In this document: positions 49,251 to 61,500 of the stretch, piece after piece
Position numbering within the stretch: the first letter of the stretch is position 1
How the letters are laid out: each line of letters begins with the position of its first letter
DNA from: Owenia fusiformis
Lineage: Eukaryota > Annelida > Polychaeta > Sabellida > Oweniidae
Assembly (NCBI GenBank): GCA_903813345.2
Contig: CAIIXF020000003.1
Location: 32,301,151-32,365,150, forward strand
Reading direction: 5' to 3'
DNA length: 64,000 nt
The notes under the pieces: model-generated
Databases searched by the model: none
What the model saw: the letters and a program-made list of their open reading frames with translations, nothing else
Told to the model about the DNA's origin: nothing
Translations under genes and position numbers: made by a program

Positions 49251-49610
49251 ATTTGACACCACTGGTTTTACTCAACATGAGACATGGATTGCTTAAATGA
49301 CATGGTTAGTTCGTCTTTTATGACGAGGTATAAAATATATGTTGGTGATATAAAAGCTAAAAGGTTAACGAGACATGATAATGAAATGAGAAATGGAGAT
49401 CCAAATCACATTCAACCTCTTAAGCTGATCATTTGTGCTTTCATAGATACAACGACTAGAGCAAATGCAAACAATGTCCTGTGTCAAAATTTTATCTTGA
49501 CCACAAGATTTCGTTTCAGTTGTTCAAAGTTGCATTTTAGAGAGATATATTATTGAATAACATATCTGACTGACTGTACATTAGCAGTTAACAGTATATA
49601 GTAACAACCT

Positions 49611-49964
49611 GTCCTGTTTGAGAACTCCTTTTCTAACTATTGAAAATGGATTCTAGCAATACCCACAAACATGAATCTACTTGTTGAGACTCAATCAACT
49701 TGAGTTCTTCTGAGAAAATGAGGATTTTGATCAGCAAGGGTGTAACTGAATTAACATGGGGATATTCAATAGTGATTTCATCCTGCATATGTACTGTGGA
49801 GATACAGGATGAAATCAATTGCATCCCAATAATAAGTCAATGGCACCCTTGCTGAAATCATCATTTTCTCAGAAGAACTCAATTTTATCGAGTCTCAACG
49901 AGTAGATTCATGTTGGCTGAGTATTACAATTCATTTTCAATCAATAGGGGTTCATAAACAGGAC
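49611..49964. mobile_element. foldback element, ~150-bp arms
   Basis: Starts GTCCTGTTTGAGAAC and ends GTTCATAAACAGGAC. Arms share ACATGAATCTACTTGTTGAG and TTGAGTTCTTCTGAGAAAAT in inverted form, and the centre pairs GATTTCATCCTG with CAGGATGAAATC. Confidence 0.75.
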
Positions 49965-50386
49965 ACTAAAGCTTGACTAAGGCCTTTTTGAAATTTTTGT
50001 TTGGTACTTGTAGTGACGATATGGAATGATTATGGCATCTAAGTTGGTTTCTCTTTAAATGGCTTTGTTCAGCGATGCTTCAATGACTTTTCATATCCAT
50101 ATTTAACATTTAATATAATTCTCGTCTATATATCAACACAGTTACTGCAGAGTGGCCTCTAATAAAAAATCTACATTTCTGACCACTCTATTGTTCTACA
50201 AATATAACATTCAAACGGCTGCAACAGATTTACATCCATCAATTTGCAATTTCAGAGGTGTGTTCAATTTAATTGATAACACTACTGCAACTATCCTTAA
50301 TTTTATATGGCATCATATGGTTCATACTCCCACAACATTCTGGTCGTTCCTCGTACATGAGTTAAGATTCTTAATATCCACACAGC
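49965..50386. other. no gene seen
   Basis: Short unique interval between two foldback elements; no recognisable feature. Confidence 0.4.
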
Positions 50387-50391
50387 ATATT

Positions 50392-51239
50392 CACCCTATG
50401 CAGACAGAGCCTGTGGGAAATATTGGGTGCGGAGCAAATGAGCGGAGGGTGCGGAGCTAACGGTTATTTTTGAATTTAAATTTGGGATATTTCTGAAACT
50501 AAGCCGTTTTGGGACTTCAAATATACCAAGATATGTGTATTTGACACCAAATATCAATACAATTGTGAAAATAGTAGCGCAATTCATTCTATAGCGACGC
50601 AGTGTGCCTTAAACCTTTCCCAGACCTATATATTTTGAAATTATCCTTTTAATACTGAGTCCCCAGCATTCATAAAAAATGGTGTTCAAGGTGCACTATC
50701 TATACAAATTATTTTTGCATCTTGGAAGCCAGGCAGTATCTGTGTGATTTTATAAAAATTCGGAAATTTTTCAGATATGAGCCCCCTCTAAATATTGGGT
50801 GCGGAGCAGCTCCATAAACGTAGCTCCGCACCCAATATTTAGAGGGGCTCATATCTGAAGAACATTTCCGAATTTTTATAAAATCACACAGATACTGCCT
50901 GGCTTCCAAGATGCAAAAATAATTTGCATGGGTAGTGTATCTTGAACACCATTTTTTATGAATGCTGGGGACGCAGTATTAAAAGGATAGTCTCAAAATA
51001 TATAGGTCTGGGAAATGTTTAAGGCATACTGCGTCGCTATAAAATGAATTGCACTACTATTTTCACAATTTTATTCATATTTGGTGTCAAATACACATAT
51101 CTTGGTATATTTGAAGTCCCAAAACGGCTTAGTTTCAGAAATATCCCAATTTTAAATTCAAAAATGACCGTTAGCTCCGCACCCTCCGCTCATTTGCGCC
51201 GCACCCAATATTTCCCACAGGCTCTGTCTGCATAGGGTG
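50392..51239. mobile_element. foldback element, CACCCTATG family
   Basis: 848 bp, arms of about 400 bp. Starts CACCCTATGCAGACAGAGCC and ends with its inverse. Target duplication ATATT at 50387-50391 and 51240-51244. A TTGGGTGCGGAGC motif lies near each end and at the centre, where its two copies flank a short loop at about 50815. No coding frame. Confidence 0.92.
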
Positions 51240-51418
51240 ATATTATACGACACGTGATTACTCGTCTTAAGGGGCCAATAGCTGTTGTTCTTATCCTTAA
51301 ATATCCTTCCAATATCTATTGATTCATCATAATATGTAACTTACACAATTAATAGACGTGGATAAAAACTTTATTTTTCTGAAAATACCATATATGTTTG
51401 ACAAAACGTCTTTACGTA

Positions 51419-51602
51419 CAGTAAAATTTTAAATGTTTGGAATTATTTGAATCTAAAAATAAGCAATTAAAGGACCATATTGAAACAGAATATGTAAAAC
51501 TAAAATTATTATACATTATTATACATATTTCAAGTAGTTATACATATTTGATTGCTTATTTTTCAAATTCAAAGTAGTTCCTAACATTTGAAATTTTACT
51601 GT
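51419..51602. mobile_element. small foldback element
   Basis: Arms of about 50 bp (CAGTAAAATTTTAAATGTTT at left; complement of CAGTAAAATTTCAAATGTTA at right) around about 80 bp of AT-rich sequence. Confidence 0.65.
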
Positions 51603-52059
51603 AATAAGGAATACAATCACCACTATTTACACATTTTCTATTATGACATAAACAATTATTCCAAGCTTGGATGATTACAGAAAAGAAAATTTATCTCCAT
51701 GTCTATTGATTTTGCAAGCTACGTATGATTATGAATTATTAAAATCTAAGTTTTTTTTATTTTGATGAGAATTGCAGCTATAAGCCACATAAAGGCAATA
51801 ACTGTGGCTGTTTATCGTTTTCCTTCAGTCTTCACGAAATACTTTGTTTGTTTACACGACTCCTAATCATAATTGCACAATTCAACGCCTGGAATGAAAT
51901 TTGGAATTAATTATTTAATCAAAAAGTGAATTTTGGAAACCAATATGTATTACAATTTTGTTGATGAATTAAAAGGGTCCAATAGCTTAAATGAGTGTGA
52001 AATTGAAACACTTGTTGTTTAGATATTTATAAGTCTATGGGTTTAAAGTTCTTTCTTCG

Positions 52060-52720
52060 AAACATAATTAGTTAAACGATTGAGAATTTAAAGCCTGAAA
52101 TAATGAATGAGAATCGTTGTCTATCACAAAAGACATTTGATCGAGAGGTATCACTCTAAAACGTAATGATATTACCAAACACGTCTCTGTTGCATGAAAT
52201 ATAACCGGCAGACCTTCTACATTACACGAAGCGTGACTTCTGTTGAACAAAAACCATGATAAACAAGTTATTTTACCAGAAGCATCAAAGAAAGACCTAC
52301 AAGAATCTATGTTTCGAATAAGATGCATGTTATATCAAGGTTTAACTTATTTTATCAATGGTCACTCATGTCTAATTCCAAATAGCTGATATGATCTGTG
52401 TCAAAGGATGCCACGATTGAAAAAACAACTGTTGTGAAGTTAATGACTGGTCAGTTGTAAGGTCTAAACGGTCACAAAAAGTGGGATAGAGCAAAAGAAA
52501 ACGGTCGATTGTGTGATGTCTGCAACTTAAATAAAATAGAATCAATCGAACATTTTCTTTGTCAATGCGAGATGTACGATCAAGAAAGGCTAGCACTAAA
52601 CGAAATCTATGTATACAACGATACAACTAGTGTTGAAGATCTGTCTGTCTTATTTATGTGTTTATTCACAATTAATGTACTATTGTAACTCTCTTATATA
52701 CTTCAGGTAAATATAGAATA
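52060..52720 (+). mobile_element. LINE 3'-end fragment
   Basis: At about 52474-52600 the plus strand encodes HKKWDRAKENGRLCDVCNLN then KIESIEHFLCQCEMY, the CxxC...HxxxxC knuckle of LINE proteins. It is followed by a short tail with AATACAATACAATC near 52720. The upstream 400 bp probably belongs to the same element but is interrupted in frame. Confidence 0.55.
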
Positions 52721-52889
52721 CAATACAATCAAACACTACTCTTGTGTGGAGAATTACTTAACTCTCTAGTACTTGAATCAGTAGAGACATTCCTCTTTTA
52801 TATGATGCATTGTCTATCTCTCTTGTACATGAACATTACAAAACACTCATTTTTGTATGTGTTACCCAACTCTCTAGTTATCGAATATA

Positions 52890-53230
52890 GAATTTCTAGG
52901 AATTAAGTCTCTAGGGATGGACGACCCATGAAATATCTGGGGATGGAGTGACTTGGGGTGATAGATCTTAGGGATGGAGGATCTAGTGGGGAAGTATGTA
53001 TGAGGGAAGTATCTACGAGGGAAGATGTCTATGGGTGAACGATCTGGGGATCAAAGATTTAAAGGTGAAATATTTGAGGATGAAGTCTCTAGGGGTGTAC
53101 GATCTAGGGGTGAAATGGGATGGGGTAGTTTGGGGTGAAGGACCTAGGGATGGCATGTCTTGTGCCGAAATATTAAGGGATAAAAGGTCTTGGGAAAATA
53201 CACTGGGGATGATATGCCTGAAGAGTGACC
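52890..53230. repeat. degenerate G/A-rich ~20-bp repeats
   Basis: Loose repetition of GATCTAGGGGTGAA-like and GGGATGGAG-like motifs, purine-rich on the plus strand. It begins about 100 bp beyond the stop of the PPP1R3 gene, so it may be part of its 3' untranslated region. Confidence 0.5.
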
Positions 53231-53334
53231 CGTCCAGAAATCACAAGGAAGATATCGAAAGACCATTTGACATCAGTTTCACAGTTAACAAGAATATAGT
53301 ATACATACCTATTTACAAGCCATGATGCATGGCA

Positions 53335-54627
53335 TCACACAAAATGCATCCAACTTGAATCTGACTCCACTGTGGGTGAAGCTTTTGCAAAACACGTGAA
53401 CCCATAATTACTGTCGTCATTGTTGTCCCAGAAGGCTTGGCCACTTGGAAGGCGAAAACACAGGGCCACCTCCATCCTATGCCCGACGTTGAACTCTGGG
53501 GGAACACTGATTGTAAATGAGAATCTATCTGTGCTTCCGTCACACGAATCTTGGACATATGTACAAGCAGCTTCCAAAAAGGAGTTCCAGTTATCAAAAG
53601 TGTATCTTACACGTACTGTTTTATCAAAGTTTATGTTAGAAACCCGTACCGTCCCCATGACGGTCATACCTGAGATTAAGGCATTTTCTAAGCACACCTT
53701 TTTCTCGTGGACTCTTTTGATAAAGTCAGGCCTTGACCCTGGTTGTTCAAACATGGGGGATAGTATTTTAGATCCTTGTGTCTTTTGTTCTTCGTCTAAT
53801 GTATCTTTAAGATCTTTGATTGCTGAGATGGGTATTAAAGGGGGCGCTTCCATGTTTAATATGTGTCTGACCGATTCCAGGTCAAGGCCTAGTGCATCCG
53901 CGAAGCGCACGACCTTTTTCCGTCCGGGGGTCCCCGGTGGAGTTTTTGAAGTTTTAAGAGATGTACTCCTTCTCAGTTCTTGTTTCTCGAAATTAAACTC
54001 GCGGTCTTCAAAAAGCATAGGTGACTGTGACCTGTGAGCAAACTTGAAAGCTGGCATTTTAGTGGCATCAGTCACCGGCCGGTTGTCCACACGAATCATT
54101 GGGATAGTGTTGTCTTCGTCTTTTAAATGATTAACGAATTCAGAAACATCATCATTCTTGAGCCCAGTATTCGAAAGTTCTTTGGTTATTAAGTCCAAAT
54201 CGTCATTTAAGTGGCTGAAGTCAAGTTCAGTATCAGCGTCCTCTGAAACAAAAGATTCAAGGTCATCAGAGCAGACGCTTAAAGATCTTCCTGGGGAGCA
54301 GACGTCCGAATCAACATCAGTTATTGTTCTATCTGAATCCGAGTACATATCAGAATCGTCCGAGTAGAATCTTGGTGACGTAACACCCTCAGGTAACTGT
54401 GATTCTCCACTGAAATCGTTATTGCCCTTTAGAATGCCCTCTTCAGTCGTAGGGGTCAAAATGGATTCCATATTCCGTCGGCGGCCTGATCTATACTTCC
54501 GTGTTTTTAGTTTGCATATTCGTTCAGTGTCATTGAAAATCCAGCCATGATGTTCTTCGTGATAATCAGAATAGCTGAGGTTCCTATGAAGACATCTCAG
54601 CACTTGATTTACTACAGGATCCTGCAT
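53335..54627 (-). CDS. protein phosphatase 1 glycogen-targeting subunit (PPP1R3 type)
   Basis: Adaptor that tethers PP1 catalytic subunit to glycogen and steers dephosphorylation of glycogen synthase and phosphorylase. A single exon encodes 430 residues from the ATG at 54627. The N-terminal half is acidic and Ser/Asp-rich. The PP1-docking RVxF motif is VVRFADALGLDL at 239-250, in the sequence context usual for this family. A CBM21 carbohydrate-binding domain occupies about 300-415: GTVRVSNINFDKTVRVRYTF early, and WDNNDDSNYGF at 400-410 as the conserved glycogen-binding strand. The protein ends after MHFV. The intronless layout is shared with several vertebrate PPP1R3 genes. Which vertebrate paralogue is closest (B, C, D or G) cannot be judged by eye. 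An upstream non-coding exon is possible. Confidence 0.93.
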   Translation of the reverse strand: MQDPVVNQVLRCLHRNLSYSDYHEEHHGWIFNDTERICKLKTRKYRSGRRRNMESILTPTTEEGILKGNNDFSGESQLPEGVTSPRFYSDDSDMYSDSDRTITDVDSDVCSPGRSLSVCSDDLESFVSEDADTELDFSHLNDDLDLITKELSNTGLKNDDVSEFVNHLKDEDNTIPMIRVDNRPVTDATKMPAFKFAHRSQSPMLFEDREFNFEKQELRRSTSLKTSKTPPGTPGRKKVVRFADALGLDLESVRHILNMEAPPLIPISAIKDLKDTLDEEQKTQGSKILSPMFEQPGSRPDFIKRVHEKKVCLENALISGMTVMGTVRVSNINFDKTVRVRYTFDNWNSFLEAACTYVQDSCDGSTDRFSFTISVPPEFNVGHRMEVALCFRLPSGQAFWDNNDDSNYGFTCFAKASPTVESDSSWMHFV

Positions 54628-57600
54628 CTATCCATCTGTAATCTCCACATTAGACTCTACTAAAATCCATATCACAACATCTAAATCCAGCACAACTCAT
54701 TCTGTTTATATTCACAAAAATCAGGCATAATGAATGTTCTCGATATTTTGACATTGGAAAAAACAAATGTTACATTAGCATAAAGGGTGCACGTATCCAA
54801 GGTATGATCTAAATGCTCAACTCATATGCCAAACCATCGATACCATTACAATGTTTGTAAAAGATAATTATACACAGCAACACCTCAATGCAATTTAAGG
54901 TCATGTCGACTGTATAGAGTGTTGCTCTTTATGCACTGTGACTGATTGATTCAACAGATTAACATTGTTTTTTAATAACAACCATGATTTCGAACGACTC
55001 GTTACTGTTAGTATTTATGCTGTACCAGATTGCTCCCGATAGCTCCGCCTTTTTCACCATATTAGGGAGATCATTCAGTATTCGGCTCATAATAAAGTAC
55101 ACACCATGTGCTTGAAGGTTAACTGAAGGACGAATTGCCTTTTAAATAATGCTAATCAATACCACTGCTTGCCAGTTTGAGCTAGTTAGCAGCGCAATCT
55201 ATCTGTTTACATGTGAGTGAAATCTCTATTCATTATTGAGTTTTGTGCTGAATTGTAAATAGAGTGATCGATAAAATGGCGGGGTCGACTGAGGACATAA
55301 TACATAAGATAGGTCGATATTAGGCGATACATGCAACTGTTTTACGAAAAAGAAATAATATAGAAGAAGTTCAATACTTATATGTGAATGTCCAATCAGT
55401 GATGCCTAACTGTCTACCAATGTCCAGTTCAGCAATTATTCGGTTCCCGTTGATAGCTGTCAAATTGATGATTAGTGTTATACTATTTGCCAGCTCAAGT
55501 CTGCACTCTTGCTGATATCTTAGTTTCCAGAATTTGACAAGTTCTAGAACAGCAGCATTTTGATTTGACATCTCCAGTCACTAGCTAGTACTACGGCCAA
55601 GGCCATTGTGTCCAAAACACCTAGATTCAATTTGACTTAAGATTTGACTTTAGATTCTTGTAGGGGACCCCAAGGCATGTAAAAAAAATTGTGAACCCTT
55701 GCAAAGCAGGCTCAAAAGTGCTGAGTCAGCAAATGTTATCATTTTCGAGTCGGAGTTTGACCATATGCTTGAAACTATTTAATCTCTCATTTAATCAGTC
55801 ATTTAAAAAACAGTAAGGGCCTATGGTGTATAAAACTTGATTAAAAACTTCACTGATGATGTTAGCAAATATCCATTGCATAAGTTTCAATAAAAAGTAC
55901 ATGCATCTATTTTTCTGATTTTTCTCTTTGCCTTCCCCTAAAAATTCAAGAAAGGGGGCGTGGCACCTTACACTTCAGTTGTTGAACTTATTGCTAGGGT
56001 CAAATAGATTATAGCAAAATGTGTTATTCTAAATAAATCTTAACACTATATGTGACATCATGATATGCTAAACATATTCATTATCTACCATTTTATATTT
56101 TTTACAGCTTATCATTGCCATACCCCATAAAACCGTTTAGGGTATGTGTGGTCAGCAATAGGAAATACATGTATGTGTACTTATAACATTTTTCAAAATT
56201 GTATTTCAGATGCCATTTTATCCTAATGTTGTTCATGTAGTTATGGTATGTTAAGAATGAATTATGATGATAATATGTTATATTACACTCCCCATCATAA
56301 GTTTTGTAACTGGAAGTCCCCCTTTGAATCACTTATCAAAGCTTGTCATGCTGTTTGGCAATTTTAAACAAGTCATCAAGTTTTTGAAATAAAGCAATAG
56401 GGAACAAAATCAAGGTTCAAACATTGACAGACCTTGATATGTTATCATAAGAAAACTTGCAGTTGCTTTGTATTATATGTGTCATAAATTGTTTAGTTGT
56501 AGAACATAATAACATGTGTCTCTTATGTTTATGTAAAAATTGCCTCTAGTTGAGCAATGTTCAAGGAGGGAAATAATCTGAAAGTGCATAAAACCTGAAG
56601 CCAAAAGAAATATTAGTGCTTTACATCCTCTCCAAGGTTTTGTCGCGGTCATTTTGATCCCAAGTTAGCTGACACATCCCATGATCAAAAGTTCCACGAT
56701 GCCCAATGGAAAGAATGAACAGGTTCATTCTCAATGGGGCTTCGTGGGCTTCAATGTCGTATTGGTGTATGTTAGGCTTTAGCGAACTAACTTCCTTTGT
56801 TTACATTCATCAAAACGTTAAAACAGTTGTCAAAACTTTGTAAGAGCGTGATTTTTTGGACCGAATTCACTTGTCTGCTATGGATATTTTAGTTTTTTAG
56901 CCACCATTTAGCTTCTGGAGGCCGGCGCCACTGGGGGCCCTGTTTAACTTCTGGGGGCCACTAGGATCCATGGTATAGCTTCTTGGGGCATTTTTTATTT
57001 GAACCTAGAAAATTAATGTATTTTGCCAGACCATAATCATCTTTGGTGGCTGTCGAGATGGGGTAAAATTAAGTTATAATTTTTTTAACAAATTCATATG
57101 ACTATTTATCTCTAAAGCAGCACTTTCTTTTACCCAATGGGCATAACCTTTTCAAGAAGTGTTATTTTGGACCACCTTTTTAAAGAAAGTGAAATGTAAA
57201 AACCTGATGATGTTACCATAGCAACTGAAATGTTAGATGTATTACATAAACCAAATGATGAATTATTATCTTTACTTCTAATCATGTATATAATAGATAA
57301 GTATATACTTCAGATGCTTTAAGAATCAAGAATATGAAGAAATTATGAAAATCTGTGTTCTGTTACTGTTGCTATAGCAACGGATTAAGATTTTTTCTTG
57401 ATCTTTGTCACACGTGTCAAGCATCATACTAAAACTAATTCCCCAAAATTTCAAGTTAATATATTTATTAGTGTCTGAGATATGAGGGTGCCTTATAGTA
57501 CCCCCTGTATATTTTATCAGGAGTAAAGTAACGTAAAATGATTGGAGACGAAATAAACGACACTGATGTCAGTTATTTTAGCAAAACTTATTTAAAAATG
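54628..57600. other. intergenic; dispersed repeat and X-box-like motifs
   Basis: Upstream of the PPP1R3 gene. A copy of the dispersed repeat lies at about 56285-56460 ('cataagttttgtaactggaagt'). X-box-like palindromes GTTACCATAGCAAC (57212-57225) and GTTGCTATAGCAAC (57368-57381) lie near the 3' side of DHRS4. A minus-strand AATAAA near 57465 could serve as the DHRS4 poly(A) signal. No exon seen. Confidence 0.4.
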
Positions 57601-57619
57601 GATTGGATAAATGTTGTTA

Positions 57620-58585
57620 CAGAATAGAAGTCACACTCGAACTACCGTTCGTTGTTATAGTTTCTTCAGTTATGTATACGCGCCATCACTAAACACGAGA
57701 AATGTTAACGTCTTGACTGTGAACCATCATTCATCATCAGCATAGTTTTTCCAGTTATATATGAAGCATCACTGGACACTAGAAATGTTAAAGTCTCGAC
57801 TGTGAACCACCATTCATCACTATAGTTTCTCCAGTTATGTATGAAGCATCACTGGACACTAGAAATGTTAACGTCTTGACTGTGAACCACCATTCATCAC
57901 TATAGTTTCTCCAGTTATGTACGAGGCATCACTGGACACTAGAAATGTTAAAGTCTTGACTGTGAACCACCATTCATCACTATAGTTTCTCCAGTTATGT
58001 ATGAAGCATCACTGGACACTAGAAATGTTAACGTCTTGACTGTGAACCACCATTCATCACTATAGTTTCTCCAGTTATGTACGAGGCATCACTGGACACT
58101 AGAAATGTTAAAGTCTTGACTGTGAACCACCATTCATCACTATAGTTTCTCCAGTTATGTACGAGGCATCACTGGACACTAGAAATGTTAAAGTCTTGAC
58201 TGTGAACCACCATTCATCACTATAGTTTCTCCAGTTATGTATGAAGCATCACTGGACACTAGAAATGTTAAAGTCTTGACTGTGAACCACCATTCATCAC
58301 TATAGTTTCTCCAGTTATGTATGAAGCATCACTGGACACTAGAAATGTTAACGTCTTGACTGTGAACCACCATTCATCACTATAGTTTCTCCAGTTATGT
58401 ACGAGGCATCACTGGACACTAGAAATGTTAAAGTCTTGACTGTGAACCACCATTCATCACTATAGTTTCTCCAGTTATGTATGAAGCATCACTGGACACT
58501 AGAAATGTTAAAGTCTTGACTGTGAACCACCATTCATCACTATAGTTTCTCCAGTTATGTATGAGGCATCACTGGACACTAGGAA
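57620..58585. repeat. ~12 x 80-bp array spanning the DHRS4 coding end
   Basis: Unit of 80 bp. On the minus strand each copy reads CAGTGATGCCTCATACATAA, then the codons for [18 protein letters not shown] and CATTTCTAGTGTC. The true 3' end of the coding sequence is the unit nearest the gene (58508-58585). Several differences between units are silent (GCC/GCT, TCA/TCG), and some units change the last codon CTT to CGT. Confidence 0.96.
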
Positions 58586-61500
58586 TGATACAGCTCCTGC
58601 GCACTCATCGGGTACACCAAGCCTTCAAATACAAAGTAAGTGTTAGCTACCACTGCTTACAATGTTAAAATAATTGTGTTCTTTAAAAAGCTCCTCGGAA
58701 TACAAAAAGACACAAAGTGAACAATATATACTTTTGAACAGAATATTAAGATGGACAAGTACTAGTTAGTATATGTATACATGGTACTCGCATATGTACT
58801 CGTATATGTAGATCATATTCAAATTAAGATCGCATCATAATGTTCAATTCGCAAGTAATCCTTTTTACTGACATACATTTAATGAGACGAGTTCCGGTTC
58901 CCATACCTTTTCATTGGGATTCGTGCGGCGATTTCATCGGACACCGATGGATCTTTCCACAGCTGAAAAATATTCAGTTAGTGTGTAAGCTTTATGCTGC
59001 ATGTTTCAGGGGTAGCCGCAGAGTATTACAAATGTACCAATCGCAATTACAGTTTTTCTGACTGACATCGTCTTGATGAATAACATGCATGTACTGTAAA
59101 ACATCAAAAACTCAATTCTCTTCTATACAAATATGATCTTACTGGAGGGGCCTAAAGAATAATTAAGCAATGGCGACATTTTGGTCCACCCTGTAAAAAT
59201 AAATATGATGGTGACTTACAGCTCCGCTGAAGTTAGTCTTGATGACACCAGGGGCGATCGCATTAACACGAATGTTCATCTGAGAGAGTTGTGGTACGAG
59301 AGCCTTAGTCAACCCGAGCATGGCAGTCTTACTAACCGAATATGCGGCAAGGAACTGAATAGAAAGACAAGATGTATGAGATATTTGACCTGACTACTTA
59401 AGTTATATTGAAGTACAGAAAATGGCTTCAGAAAGTTCATTTATTTATTTATTTATTTATCGGGGTTTCCTTTATGAATGCATATTAATCATTCTGATAC
59501 TCACAGTATCTTTCTGTTTTACCTCAAGGCTGAGAAGAAATGAGATGTCATGGTTTATCGATTCATATTTTTAAACAATAACCTCAATGGTCTATGTTCA
59601 TTGCTATTTGATTGATTTAGATCAAATATTTTAAAATGGTGGATGCAAAATCTCATGACTTCATTGGTCTATGAGCAAATAACTTTGATAAAGGTACTGG
59701 TACACGCCTTACCATCGCGTAAGCAGGCGTCACCGTACAGCGTCAAAAAATAGCGGAGTACAGTTTTCTGTACGGTAACGCAAATTAACTGCTTTGAAGC
59801 AAAAACTATGACACGGGTTTAAAAAAAATTAATTTGATGAAAACTAATACGATTTCATGTGAAATAAAAACAGCATTCTCTTAGAAATGGTTTTAACTTA
59901 CTGATTATGATAAACGTTTTACGAGCACTGTTCGGATTTTTTCTGAGTGAATCGGCCCACATAATCGACCCAAGTGAAAAAAGGTTGTTTTTTCACATTT
60001 CGTTTGGTTATTATTTTCCCTGCCTTCTGAGAGTATGGATTATTTTTATGAGAATATGTATTTGTTGACTACTTATTTTAGAACGGGCGAAGATTCAGCA
60101 AACAACCATGCATTATGTATATTTAAAAAAGATCAAATTTGTACGGTGACGCACCAGCTGTACGGTGACGCTATGCTTTGATGAACTAAATGAGACTGAG
60201 ATTGTATGAAATGGAAACTCTGGAGTATGATCATTTGTTCATATATAGCGCATGGACGCTACAGTTCAACGATATCTTCCACCGGTTAATGGAAGGTTAC
60301 TGGAAATGTATGATACGGTAAAGATCATGAAACCAAAAACTCTCTTGTTGCTATGTTATTGATGTTTTAAAACAAGGGATGTCACAAGTAAATCTCATCT
60401 TGCACGTGTGACTTTTTAGAATGAAAGATGCAATATCTTGCATGGGGTAAAGATGGCTGTGTAGGCTATCTTTGTTAGTCATATGAGAAAAGTCTGGTTT
60501 AGTTTAAATGATACCAAAGCATTACGTCAACTTTCAAATAGTTAATTCCATGAAAACTAAAAATATCGAAATTAATACTTCCTGTCCGCCATCTTAAATG
60601 CGAAGGTGACGGCTGTAACCTTCGCTTGATACTTACCAGTGATAATGTACATGTAGATCTGACGCTTCTTTACCTCTTGTTCGAACAGTAAGCTTAGAGC
60701 ACTTCATAAAATCTAAGGAAGCGTCACCGTACAGCTGATGCGTCACCGTATAGTTCTGATCTTTTTTGAATAAATACAGTGAATGATTTTTTGCCGAATA
60801 TTCATCTGTCCTAAAATGTGTAGATAACAAATACATATTCTCATAAAAATAATCCATACTCTCAGACGACAGGGAAAGTAATAACCAAACGAAAAGTGAA
60901 AAAACAACATTTTTCTCTCGAGTCGAATGTGTGGGCCGATCCAGTCAGAAAAAATCCGAGCAGTGCTCGAAAAACTTTTATCATAATTAGAAAGTTAAAA
61001 ACATTCCTAAGAGAACGCTGTTTTTATTACACCCGAAATCGTATTTATTTATATCTAATTAATCTTTTTAAAACCCTCATTATAGTTTTTGCTTCAACTC
61101 AGTTAATTTTCGTCACCGTACAGAAAACTGTACTACTGTATTTTTGACGCTGTACGGTGACGCCTGCTTACGCGATGTTTAGGCGTGTGGTAACTACCCA
61201 ATAAAAATGTGTTCACTTCCTCTCGGGGTGGACAAGGAAGCATTTAAGCATTTATCTACACATCTACATAGTTACAGTAAGTTCGCTTTGTCCATGGGCT
61301 CTGGTGGTAGAGCCCATGCTTTGTCGAAGCTCGAAATCATAATGACACCAAACAATTTGTTAAGATTTTGCATATCATGCGAACAAAAACAGATTTGGGT
61401 ATTTAAGCAATTCTCAACTTGCAAACACCTTATTATAAGCACTTTGAATATGCGGTTACTACACTAGAAGTTAGGTCACGTGGTTGGGTTCTACATTAGG

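Noticed and set aside
53420-54037. Plus-strand open frame opposite the PPP1R3 gene
   Set aside because: It mirrors the codon bias of the true minus-strand gene, which has RVxF and CBM21 motifs; the plus frame shows no domain.
61290-61325. Hairpin CATGGGCTC / GAGCCCATG as a small RNA gene
   Set aside because: A 9-bp stem with 8-base loop in DHRS4 intron 5 is too short for a microRNA precursor and has no other support.
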